NCBI GenBank assembly: GCA_024516035.1
Contig: CM044962.1
Location: 744,001-808,000 of the forward strand
Direction: 5' to 3'
Source of the DNA: Bactericera cockerelli
Lineage: Eukaryota > Arthropoda > Insecta > Hemiptera > Triozidae
Length of the DNA: 64,000 nucleotides
Below are positions 55,773 to 64,000 of this stretch, piece after piece. The position numbers and the translations under genes are program-made. Below the pieces are notes generated by a model. It had not been told where the DNA came from and searched no databases. It saw only the letters and a program-made list of their open reading frames with translations. Position 1 is the stretch's first letter; every line of letters starts with the position of its first letter.

Positions 55773-57420
55773 CAGGGTGTCCCACCAAACTTGGACACCT
55801 CAAATTACTCGGCCCCTGAAAGAGTTTTTGAAAAATAAAAAAATCTGAGGTACATGTGCTAATTATGCGGTTTCAGTTATGAAATTTTTTTTATACAGGG
55901 TGGTTCAAAAGTCAGGAATTGAGGTGTCAACTTTCGATTTTTAAATGGATCGACCTGAATTTTATTTGATAATTTTACTTCTAAATGATTCCTGAGTACT
56001 TTTTTAAACAAAAATATTACATACAGGGTGGTTTTTTTTCGACCAATTTTTTTTCTAAATCTTGAATAACTCAAGTTCGGTTAATTTTTTCGATAACAAG
56101 AATAGAATGTGTTTGTGTAATGAATACACGCACTTTCAATCGGCATCAAAAAAATTTATACAGGGTGGTTCACAAGTGAAATAATGACTTGATTTTTTTT
56201 AAAAACCGAGTTTTTTTAATTTTTTATTTAGGATTAATAATTCTCGTCTAATTTTACACATTTTTCGTTAGTCATATCGAAAAACAAAACTAAAGTGTTG
56301 TACAGGGTGAGACATAATTTTTTTGTAACACCCTGTATATGGGCAGTCAAAGAGACGCAAAATTAAATATAAAGACTAAATAAGCAAGAAAAACTTTGAT
56401 TTTGAATTAAACTAAAAAGTTATGGTGTTTTAACTAATATTGTCGCATGGACCACCCTGTAGATATTTTCTTAAACTATCATGTAGGTGCTCTAAGTTGT
56501 ATAAAATTTAACGAACACTTCAAATCATGTCGGAAAAACAAGTAAAAAACACGAATTTGAAGCCATTTTCAATTTGGTGTCCACACTGAATGATTTTAAA
56601 ACTTGAAATAAAAAGTAGGTAGGTGTAGACACAAAATTGCTTTTTGAATTCATTTTTTTTCTTTCAGATTTGGACTCCTCGTTGAATTTTAGACAGTTTT
56701 GACTACCCATATGATGGTTTAAGAAAATATCTACAGGGTGGTCCATGCGACAATATTAGTTAAAACACCATAACTTTTTAGTTTAATTAAAAATCAAAGT
56801 TTTTCTTGCATATTTAGTCTTTATATTTAATTTTGCGTCTCTTTGACTGCCCATATACAGGGTGTTACAAAAAAATTATGTCTCACCCTGTACAACACTT
56901 TAGTTTTGTTTTTCGATATGACTAACGAAAAATGTGTAAAATTAAACGAGAATTATTAATCCTAAATAAAAAATTAAAAAAACTCGGTTTTAAAAAAAAT
57001 CAAGTCATTATTTCACTTGTGAACCACCCTGTATAAATTTTTTTGATGCCGATTGAAAGTGCGTGTATTCATTACACAAACACATTCTATTCTTGTTATC
57101 GAAAAAATTAACCGAACTTGAGTTATTCAAGATTTAGAAAAAAAATTGGTCGAAAAAAAACCACCCTGTATGTAATATTTTTGTTTAAAAAAGTACTCAG
57201 GAATCATTTAGAAGTAAAATTATCAAATAAAATTCAGGTCGATCCATTTAAAAATCGAAAGTTGACACCTCAATTTCTGACTTTTGAACCACCCTGTATA
57301 AAAAAAAAATTCATAACTGAAACCGCATAATTAGCACATGTACCTCAGATTTTTTTATTTTTCAAAAACTCTTTCAGGGGCCGAGTAATTTGAGGTGTCC
57401 AAGTTTGGTGGGACACCCTG
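55773..57420. mobile_element. 1,648-bp palindromic (foldback) element with CAGGGTG modules
   Basis: The left half is the reverse complement of the right half around 56596.5. Landmarks pair with a constant coordinate sum of 113192-113193: CAGGGTG at 55773, 55896, 56024, 56161 and 56303 against CACCCTG ending 57420, 57296, 57168, 57031 and 56890. Inner motifs of opposite polarity pair too (56335/56858, 56459/56734). The outer 690 bp per arm differ at only a few bases. The inner 110-130 bp are clearly diverged. TATA lies on both sides (55769-55772, 57421-57424). Both arms contain the same non-significant 65-70-codon frame and no recognisable protein. Termini and flanks match the element at 439-961. 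Confidence 0.85.
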
Positions 57421-57529
57421 TATAGGGCTTGGCCCGTAAATATACACCTGTTCAACAGGTATTATTATTTATTATTAAACATAATATTTGAAAATACATA
57501 GAATTCTTTTTACAATAAGAGTATGATGA

Positions 57530-57750
57530 GAGATTGCCAAAGGCAATAACCCCGCCTTTTAGTTAGGACATATATATTATTATGTATGTATGTATTTATT
57601 TTTTCATTTTTTTCTCTTTTTACTACTCTTATATTGTATATTAATTTGTAATTATTTGTGTTTAAATATGTCCATATCAATAAAGTGTTTCTGTCCCTAT
57701 CTCACGGACACGGAATTATTATTATTATTATAATAAAGTGTTAAATAATA
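57530..57750 (+). repeat. Repeat J copy
   Basis: GAGATTGCCAAAGGCAATAACCCCGCC, TTTAGTTAGGACATATATA and AATAAAGTGTT with ATT/AAT trinucleotides at the end. Confidence 0.6.
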
Positions 57751-57754
57751 ATAA

Positions 57755-58020
57755 TATATTTCTTCGAAATGTTGATTGTTTATGAAAGGAATTGCCCCTG
57801 ATTCTCCATAGCACAAGACCTAAGTCTTCCTAATGCTTTTGGCATCTTTCCTGGGATCTTTATGATTTATTGATTGAGACACAGCACCAGACTCTTCATA
57901 CCATTTTTTTTTTTTGTCATACAAATTGATATACGGGGTGGATGGAAACCGTGCTCCTTCAGAAACCAACTGTGATGTTCTTTCTTTATCCCCTTTCTCA
58001 ACATAATTTTTTACTTTTTT
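57755..58020. other. No recognisable feature
   Basis: AT-rich with an internal T run and two open but non-significant stretches. No terminal repeats. Confidence 0.3.
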
Positions 58021-58024
58021 AATT

Positions 58025-58315
58025 AAGCACTCGCTTGCCATGCGGAAGGTCCCGGGTTCGAACCCCCGCGCCGACAAAAATTTGTATTAAAAATTTGGTT
58101 ACAGTTGTTTGTAAGGGATACCTTCCGGTTCGTTCGTGTTGACCCAGCACCTAAATGGGAAGTATTGTGTCACTTCTCGCCCATCAGAGGGGAGGCATAC
58201 TACGGGATGGGCAGGCTACAACACAGACCACAAGCGTCTACAGTAGCTCCTGTTTCATGGCTACGAAACAAAAAAGGCTGTGAAACACTCATCTTTAAAA
58301 AAAAAAAAAAAAAAT
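58025..58315 (+). mobile_element. SINE-C copy, best preserved
   Basis: It starts inside the anticodon arm (AGCACTCGCTTGCCATGCGG), has an intact T arm CCCGGGTTCGAACCCCCGCG, the full body with GTTGACCCAGCACCTAAATGG and CATCAGAGGGGAGGCATACT, and an A run at 58297-58314. The first about 20 bases of the tRNA part are missing. Confidence 0.85.
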
Positions 58316-58534
58316 TAAACAAAACAGTAAAATCCCTATATTTCAAAGGTAAAACTTCAAACTCCCTACCGAGAGGAAGCGTGCCTCTGGAATTTATATC
58401 TTTCCTTATCCTATAATAAGGAAAGTCTTGTATCTGTCAAAAATTTAACCTAACTAGTTTTTTTTATTACTTTAAAAAATGGTACCATTCTACAATATTT
58501 TAAATTCCTTATACCCGCCACTTCGCCAGCCCAT

Positions 58535-58614
58535 CACACACACACCACACCACCACACCACCACACACACTACACACACACACCACACCCACATACACAC
58601 ACACAAACGTGACT
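58535..58614. repeat. (CA)n-rich microsatellite
   Basis: CACACACACC and CCACACC units with TACACA interruptions. Confidence 0.9.
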
Positions 58615-58619
58615 TCTTA

Positions 58620-59200
58620 CGTCTCCTCATCAATTCTAACAATTTTGTTTTTAAAAAAGGGGAAACCCTGTACCTATATTATCTTCTGATGGCAGCTGTG
58701 TAATGTGGTGTAAACACAAGATGGATCGAATGAAATGTCAAATGATGAAACCGATTAGTTCAAATCCTCTATCTAGTGGTCAAAAAGAAGTTGATTTCAG
58801 GGGCCTATATCACTATCAATCTACAATCAGTTTTCTTTATATTATTTATACATAAAACAAATTCATAAAGCGTTCTACATTAAAAACCAAAGCGTTCGTC
58901 TTAAGCCCTAATAGAAAGCATGATTTTGAAATGAGAAGTTTGGACAAAATATTTGGTGATTCTTATATGTATATACGAAAATTTATTAACTACCAAATAA
59001 GACGAAGCTCTGATAAGCTAAAAAAGTAGAGAGGTGGCCTATGCACATAATATAGCAGACACCACGTCGCCAATCTGATTAGATTTGATGACAGAACACG
59101 ACGAAAAGAAAATTTTATTATAAGCTTAAAGCTCCCGCTTGGATTTCAAAGGTCTTGAAAAACTTTCCGTACAGCGAATCTTTACTGGGTGTAAACATTG
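58620..59200. other. No recognisable gene
   Basis: AT-rich, probably intronic. No tRNA-like boxes, TIRs or splice-bounded frames were seen. Confidence 0.35.
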
Positions 59201-59204
59201 AACT

Positions 59205-59405
59205 TTGTCAGTCACCTTGGCCTAGCGGTAGCATATTCAGATTGCACTCCAGGGATCCGGGTTCGAATCCTGGCGGGGTCGGATTTTTTTCGGTTCTGCA
59301 TTTTGGATGTTGGGGCCAACCCTCGTGAGGCCATTTGGTGTATTTGTAGAGTGGGCGACGACCAGTGGCGTCATTACAATTTACGAGATTGATATTCGAT
59401 TTTTT
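59205..59405 (+). mobile_element. tRNA-like SINE, further family
   Basis: The head CACCTTGGCCTAGCGGTAGC (A box) to GGGTTCGAATCCTGGCGGG (B box) is about 72 nt. The acceptor ends do not pair. The body includes GGATGTTGGGGCCAACCCTC and GGCGACGACCAGTGGCGTC; the latter phrase also occurs in SINE-D (GCGACCAGTGGCG). Confidence 0.7.
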
Positions 59406-59471
59406 TTTGCATTGGGGCAAAAATAACTCTGATATACTGATATGGTGTAGAGATATGATGCATTAGCATTA

Positions 59472-60646
59472 GTTCAGTACTCTTAAATCCAGTACTCTTG
59501 CATCCAGTACTCTTATATCCAGTACTCTTATATCCAGTACTCTTATATCCAGTACTCTTAATCCAGTACTCTTATATCCAGTACTCTTAGCATCCAGTAC
59601 TCTTGCATCCAGTACTCTTATATCCAGTACTCTTATATCCAGTACTCTTACATCCAGTACTCTTATATCCAGTACTCTTGCATCCAGTACTCTTGCATCC
59701 AGTACTCTTATATCCAGTACTCTTACATCCAGTACTCTTTATCCAGTACTCTTATATCCAGTACTCTTATATCCAGTACTCTTACATCCAGTACTCTTAT
59801 ATCCAGTACTCTTACATCCAGTACTCTTATATCCAGTACTCTTATATCCAGTACTCTTATATCCAGTACTCTTGCATCCAGTACTCTTGCATCCAGTACT
59901 CTTGCATCCAGTACTCTTATATCCAGTACTCTTGCATCCAGTACTCTTATATCCAGTACTCTTGCATCCAGTACTCTTATATCCAGTACTCTTAAATCCA
60001 GTACTCTTACATCCAGTACACTTATATCCTGTACTCCTGCACCCAGTATTCTTACATCCAGTACTCTTACATCCAGTACTCTTATATCCAGTACTCTTGC
60101 ATCCAGTACTCTTGAATCCAGTACTCTTATATCCAGTACTCTTACATCTAGTACTCTTATATCCTGTACTCCTGCACCCAGTACTCTTATATCCAGTACT
60201 CTTACATCCAGTACTCTTATATCCTGTACTCCTGCACCCAGTACTCTTATATCCATTACTCTTGCATCCAGTACTCTTATATCCAGTACTCTTGCATCCA
60301 GTACTCTTATATCCAGTACTCTTATATCCAGTGCTCTTATATCCAATACTCTTATATCCAGTACTCTTATATCCAGTACCCTTATATCCAGTACTCTTGC
60401 ATCCAGTACTCTTATATCCAGTGCTCTTATATCCAATACTCTTATATGCAGTACTCTTATATCCAGTGCTCTTATATCCAATACTCTTATATCCAGTATT
60501 CTTATATCCAGTACTCTTATATCCAGTGCTCTTGCATCCAGTACTCTTATATCCAATACTCTTATATCCAGTACTCTTACATCTAGTACTCTTATATCCA
60601 ATACTCTTGTATCCAGTACTCTTATATCCACTACTCTTACATCCAG
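59472..60646. repeat. 15-bp satellite, about 78 units
   Basis: The unit is ATCCAGTACTCTTAT with position 15 or its neighbour varying (TAT, GC, AC). Occasional 1-2 bp indels and variants (CCTGTACTCCTGCACCC) cluster at 60020-60240. As 15 is a multiple of 3, long open frames arise on both strands (a Pro-Val-Leu-Leu-Tyr/His repeat on plus, Val-Leu-Asp-Ile-Arg on minus). They are artefacts. Confidence 0.95.
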
Positions 60647-61133
60647 GTTCGACTATATTATTCTAAAACAACAGCCATTTTCCATGCTTGTTGTGAGTTT
60701 TTTCGTCCAGGTCGACACATAAGCCATTGTTTGACATGTATTGTATATGTATAAGAAAAGAAATTGCCTTTATAGGGGTTTTTTTTCCCCCAATGCCTCT
60801 CAGTAAAAGGGAAGTATTACTTCCGATGAGTTTCTGATATTAGAAATCGGAGTTCGGATATTGTGTTCGTTTTCGTAAAAAAATAATATTTTTTTGTTGG
60901 TCCGATATCAATATATTTCTGGACGTTTCATAACCTACTGAGCAACTTTGGTTTTGTGTCTGTCTGTCTTCATAATATTTCTTGCAACGCGAAAATCTCG
61001 GAAACTAATAAACGGATTTTGATGAAATTTTGTACACATAGGAGACGTTTTGTAGGTTTTAAATACATCAATTTCGCACTGGCGGTTCCGGACGAAAGAG
61101 ACCATGCGCCTGACCACTATTTTTTTTACTTAA

Positions 61134-61659
61134 GGGCACATGTACCCCCCCAAAAAATGGCGAATTTGTGACACATTATCTCAGCAACCCGCAATCCGAT
61201 TTTGATGATTCTTTTAAAATAAGTTAGGCCTAGTTAAGATCTACAAATCTGCGGAAACAGATTTGCAAAATATCAATTAGGTGAACCACAATAAATTATC
61301 AAACTTTGCGTTTTAGTGGCAGTTTGGCGTCACTTTGTTCACTCATGCCTGGACTATGTATATAACACATAATTTCAAAAAAACTGTTTCCGCATATTTT
61401 TGCATCTTGAATGGACATATCTGTATGGACATATCTGTATGTCCATTCAAGATTCAAGATCTCGAGATAATGGGTCAGACGCGTCAAAAAATACAATTTT
61501 CTAGGAGAGCCGAAAAAAGAAACGTAACGAATTTAGCGTTTTCTCGCCGCTCTAATGAACTAAACTGTTGAAAAAAGTGTAAATTATTCCTTGGTGTTAT
61601 CAGATATCATGTCTTTAATGGTGTTATCAGAAGAAGAAAAAAATGGGGTACCATATGCC
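61134..61659. mobile_element. 526-bp MITE flanked by TTAA
   Basis: TTAA at 61130-61133 and 61660-61663. Ends GGGCACATGTACCCC and, inward from the right, GGCATATGGTACCCC. The target without the element is seen in repeat R near 15342. The centre is partly palindromic (CTTGAATGGACATA near 61408-61455; TGCGGAAACAG/CTGTTTCCGCA). A TTAA target suggests piggyBac or Kolobok relatives. No coding capacity. Confidence 0.75.
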
Positions 61660-61747
61660 TTAAACGCTTATATCTCGTGATCGGTAGACCCGTTTTTGAT
61701 GAAATTTTATACGTATATGCGTTTTAGCATTGTACATAGGCCATTTA

Positions 61748-62050
61748 TAATAATAATATAATATTGCTTTTTCTTTGTGTTATAATGTCACAATTTTAGT
61801 GGGTAGCGCAGAATCATAGGACTTTACCACTTTAATTTACAATATCTTGTATTACTTTTTGCCTAAGATTCTGCCACTGGTCGCTGCTTCACATTAAAGC
61901 AGCTACTCATTTTTCCTCACGAGGTATGAGTGGACCCCGAACATCCAAGTACAGAGCAGAAAAAATTCTCCCCCGCTGGGAATCGAACCCAGGTCACCAT
62001 GTGTGCAATGCCTAGCGCGCTAACTCGCTCTGCCACAGTGACTACTACAT
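61748..62050 (-). mobile_element. SINE-D, complete, with 15-bp target duplication
   Basis: TACATAGGCCATTTA occurs exactly at 61733-61747 and 62051-62065. On the minus strand the tRNA-like head comes first (62045-61970; B box GGGTTCGATTCCC), then a body with GTAGCTGCTTTAATGTGAAG, GCGACCAGTGGCAGAATC and CCCACTAAAATTGTGAC, and a TAT/TAA tail. The duplication length fits LINE-mediated insertion. Confidence 0.85.
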
Positions 62051-62504
62051 TACATAGGCCATTTACAATCATTGTTTAGTGATTTATGATATAGCTCTGA
62101 TATTTAAAAAAAAACCAAAGGATTGTACAAAAAGTTCAAAGGGGAGTACAAAAAATTCTCTATCGACTTGCCGATACACAATTTTTTGTGGAATCTACGA
62201 TGTGGATGATATTCTACTATTTAAAACAAATTTGAAGAAAATGGTTTAATTGGTTTTGGAGATACAAGTGATTTAGTACAAAATCTCAAAAATTCCCACG
62301 TGTATACAATAATTATGAAACAATCACGAGGAAGTATTGTGTCCATAATTGGTATTCCTTTTTTTTTCCTGCTGACTCACTTATTTTCTCAACCCTTGTC
62401 ACGTTGTCAATGATACATTCAGCAGAGGGAATGACATTATGAGATGAGAAGAGTAGGGGGCCGGGGGAGAGAGGGAGAGAGGGAGAGAAGGAAAGGCGAC
62501 GAAC

Positions 62505-62816
62505 TTGTAACCTGGAGGTCCAGTGGTTTAAGTCCCAAGTTAAGCAAAGATTTAGTAAAGTGAGTTTGAGAAGTTGTGACATCATGGAAGTTATAATAAT
62601 AATAATAATAATAATACTCTTTAGTCGAAGGTAACCACCATGCGAGGTTAATGCTCAAAGCGTTTTCTACCACCTAACCCTCAGAGTCTTATTATTATGT
62701 GGTCACAAACTCAAATGAATTAGGTAAAATTCGTGCACTGGGGGGGATTCGAACCAACAGATCCCTACGCTACCTGGATTACAAGACTACAAATACGATG
62801 AAAAAAACTTAACTCT
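62505..62816 (+). mobile_element. SINE-B copy, head truncated, interrupted by SINE-A
   Basis: AACTTGTAACCTGGAGGTCC to TTGTGACATCATGGAAGTTA (62506-62594) resumes as AAATACGATGAAAAAAACTT after the SINE-A insert. A short GGGAGAGAGGGAGAGA tract lies at its left end. Confidence 0.7.
62595..62796 (-). mobile_element. SINE-A inserted in SINE-B (second case)
   Basis: (TAA)n tail, CTCTTTAGTCGAAGGTAACC, TTCTACCACCTAACCCTCAG, then the head in inverse, GCACTGGGGGGGATTCGAACC, lost beyond GATTACAAGACTAC. The head truncation coincides with the end of the insert. Confidence 0.75.
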
Positions 62817-62819
62817 ATT

Positions 62820-63330
62820 AAATGTATCTTTAAGAGTACACCTCGGCCAAGATATTTGATTAATTAAATACCTTCTTGAAATCAAGGTGATAGGTGCTTT
62901 TATTTTTTATTTATAATATTATTTGACATATGGTCTTGACGTAGTGTTATGCACCTGTGAGAAAAAAAGAAAAGAAACGGTTAAAAATTAAAGAGAATAA
63001 AAAATAAAATTATCTTGAGGTTAATTTCATACGAATTATATATTATGAGTATATGGGGTTAGTTTCTCTGAAAACTTCTTGTGTGACCATTCTTTCACAT
63101 ACGACTCCCAAAATTTTAATTGAAAAAAAAAAAACTGATGCAGAATCTTAATTGCCCAAATTAAAGGAATGATCAAATTACTTGTTGACGATCAAGAGAA
63201 CGAACTGGAATGTCCTAATTTATTTTTATTTATTTCAAAAAACATTACAGTGAATACATATTATATCCTATAATGAAAATACATCGAGCATATGTAGTAC
63301 TTTGATCTGTAAGAAACCGTTTGCCAAAAC
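62820..63330. other. No recognisable gene
   Basis: AT-rich stretch before the LINE tail. No coding stretch or known repeat was seen. Confidence 0.35.
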
Positions 63331-63333
63331 TTT

Positions 63334-63334
<1 letters not shown>

Positions 63335-63366
<32 letters not shown>

Positions 63367-64000
63367 CCCGGTGTACGGGTACATTTATTGACGGTACAAT
63401 ACCTTTATACAAATTATAAACATGTCATAAACATTAAATTCTAAAAGAAGAATGGTAAACAAACAATTTACATCGGTTGAAAATATAAATATAAAAAAAG
63501 TAAAATATGAAGAAGATAAAACAGCAAAATATGTTCAAATATCATTTGCATGTCTCATCATTCGGTTGAGAGGGGCATAGTAGGTGTAATTGGTTGCGCA
63601 TTTGTTGACATAAAATGTTTTTTTACCTCTCAAACGGCGATGACAATCAAGTGTGACAAGTCCCAATAGCTTGGGACTGTCTACTTCACCATTACACAAT
63701 TTGATGAAGAAGTTGTCCTCTGCTGCTAGCCTGCGATCCTGAAGACTGGAAAACTCATAAGAAGAATGAGGAAAACGATACCGAAAGTAAGACAAGAACT
63801 TTTTTTGAACACGTTCAAGGGTACATATATGAGTTTCGTAGAAGGGAGACCAGATAACACAGCAATACTCGAGGATCGATCTGATGAGGGCTTTGTAGAG
63901 TATGCTGAAAGCTTCAGAAGATAGATCTTTAGAATTTCTCACAACATAACCCAGCAACCGGTGACAGCGCATTGCTAAGTTATTAATATGAGAGGAGAAA
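63335..64000 (-). mobile_element. 3' end of another LINE, running off the window
   Basis: On the minus strand the RT C-terminal frame (to 63535) is followed by a 170-bp 3' UTR and an (ATT)n tail (63364-63337), as in several Jockey/I/CR1-type LINEs. The tail type matches the trinucleotide tails of SINE-A, D and E in this window, so a LINE of this kind could supply the machinery that moves those SINEs; that is inference. Confidence 0.75.
63535..64000 (-). CDS. LINE ORF2, C-terminal part of the reverse transcriptase
   Basis: The frame is open from the window edge; a Met at 63972 is internal, since the residues before it (FSSHINNLA) fit the family. The visible 154 residues cover the thumb/C-terminal region: RCHRLLGYVVRNS, LYKALIRSILEYCCVIWSP, LERVQKKFLSY, LQDRRLAAEDNFFIKLCNGEVDSPKLL and YAPLNRMMRHANDI at the end. 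This pattern follows the RT domain in Jockey-group LINEs of insects. It lacks similarity in detail to the C-terminus of the 3531-6473 protein, so it is a different family. No break is seen in the visible part. Confidence 0.85.
   Translation of the reverse strand, partial: FSSHINNLAMRCHRLLGYVVRNSKDLSSEAFSILYKALIRSILEYCCVIWSPFYETHICTLERVQKKFLSYFRYRFPHSSYEFSSLQDRRLAAEDNFFIKLCNGEVDSPKLLGLVTLDCHRRLRGKKTFYVNKCATNYTYYAPLNRMMRHANDI

Larger units (their letters stand above)
60820..62360 (+). repeat. Repeat R copy carrying a MITE and a SINE
   Basis: The left part (60829-61133) and later parts (61660-61747 and 62051-62358) are collinear with 14984-15706. Between them lie a TTAA-flanked MITE and SINE-D. 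The pre-insertion order can be read directly from the other copy. Confidence 0.8.

Noticed and set aside
55877..57330. Pair of conserved 65-70-residue proteins
   Set aside because: They are the same frame read in the two arms of a palindrome; basic, low-information sequence without any start context or domain.
55773..57420. Dismissal of the palindrome as pure assembly fold-back
   Set aside because: The inner parts of the arms differ strongly and the element has matching TATA flanks and a second family member at 439-961; an artefact is still possible but is not the simplest reading.
59472..60646. CRISPR array
   Set aside because: Units are contiguous 15-mers without spacers, and the context is eukaryotic.
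59603..60666. Large repeat protein frames on both strands
   Set aside because: The unit length of 15 bp keeps all frames without stops open; both strands are equally open, which indicates an artefact.

Overview
The window looks like an intron-rich, AT-rich arthropod (most likely insect) nuclear locus. The evidence is spliced exons with GT-AG borders, intact LINE-type retrotransposons, several tRNA- and 5S-rRNA-headed SINE families, TIR elements and long microsatellites. No bacterial, organellar or viral gene set is visible. The species cannot be named from sequence alone.

Host gene. Three minus-strand exons appear to belong to one gene, a calcium/calmodulin-dependent protein kinase kinase (CaMKK). 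They lie at 44439-44541 (uncertain), 26038-26332 (N-terminal linker ending in QLNQYTVMQSIGQ) and 204-257 (GSYGVVKLAYNEEDDRNY, the glycine-rich loop). The latter two join in phase to give I-G-Q-G-S-Y-G-V-V. The window is therefore mostly intron of this gene, including one intron of about 25.8 kb and one of about 18.1 kb, both packed with mobile DNA. The kinase domain proper lies beyond base 1.

Layout. 1-1000: CaMKK exon, then a short TATA-flanked TIR element. 1.0-3.2 kb: (GA)n arrays. 3.2-8.3 kb: a structurally intact non-LTR retrotransposon on the minus strand (ORF1 with PHD finger, ORF2 with endonuclease and RT), bounded on both sides by purine microsatellite; a second, truncated LINE end sits in the adjoining array. 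9-14 kb: SINEs, (GT)n, (GA)n and (CT)n. 14.6-18.2 kb: a TIR element containing a dispersed repeat and a decayed Tc1-type transposon. 18.3-25.6 kb: nested SINEs and minisatellites. 25.8-28.9 kb: SINE, CaMKK exon, an inverted repeat, SINE plus MITE. 29.3-55.6 kb: a stretch of abnormal homopolymer-laden sequence, very probably poor consensus, in which degraded copies of the same repeats, an RTE-type RT relic and one clean exon can still be recognised. 55.77-57.42 kb: a 1,648-bp near-perfect palindrome. 57.5-63.3 kb: SINEs, a 15-bp satellite and a TTAA-flanked MITE nested in an older repeat. 63.3-64 kb: the 3' end of another LINE, running off the window.

The elements do not form a pathway. They record successive insertions: SINE in SINE, MITE in SINE, Tc1 in a TIR element, SINE and MITE in an old dispersed repeat. 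The most distinctive objects are the giant palindrome built from repeated CAGGGTG modules, the apparent targeting of LINEs to purine microsatellites, and the SINE families that combine 5S or tRNA heads with a shared 3' tail.
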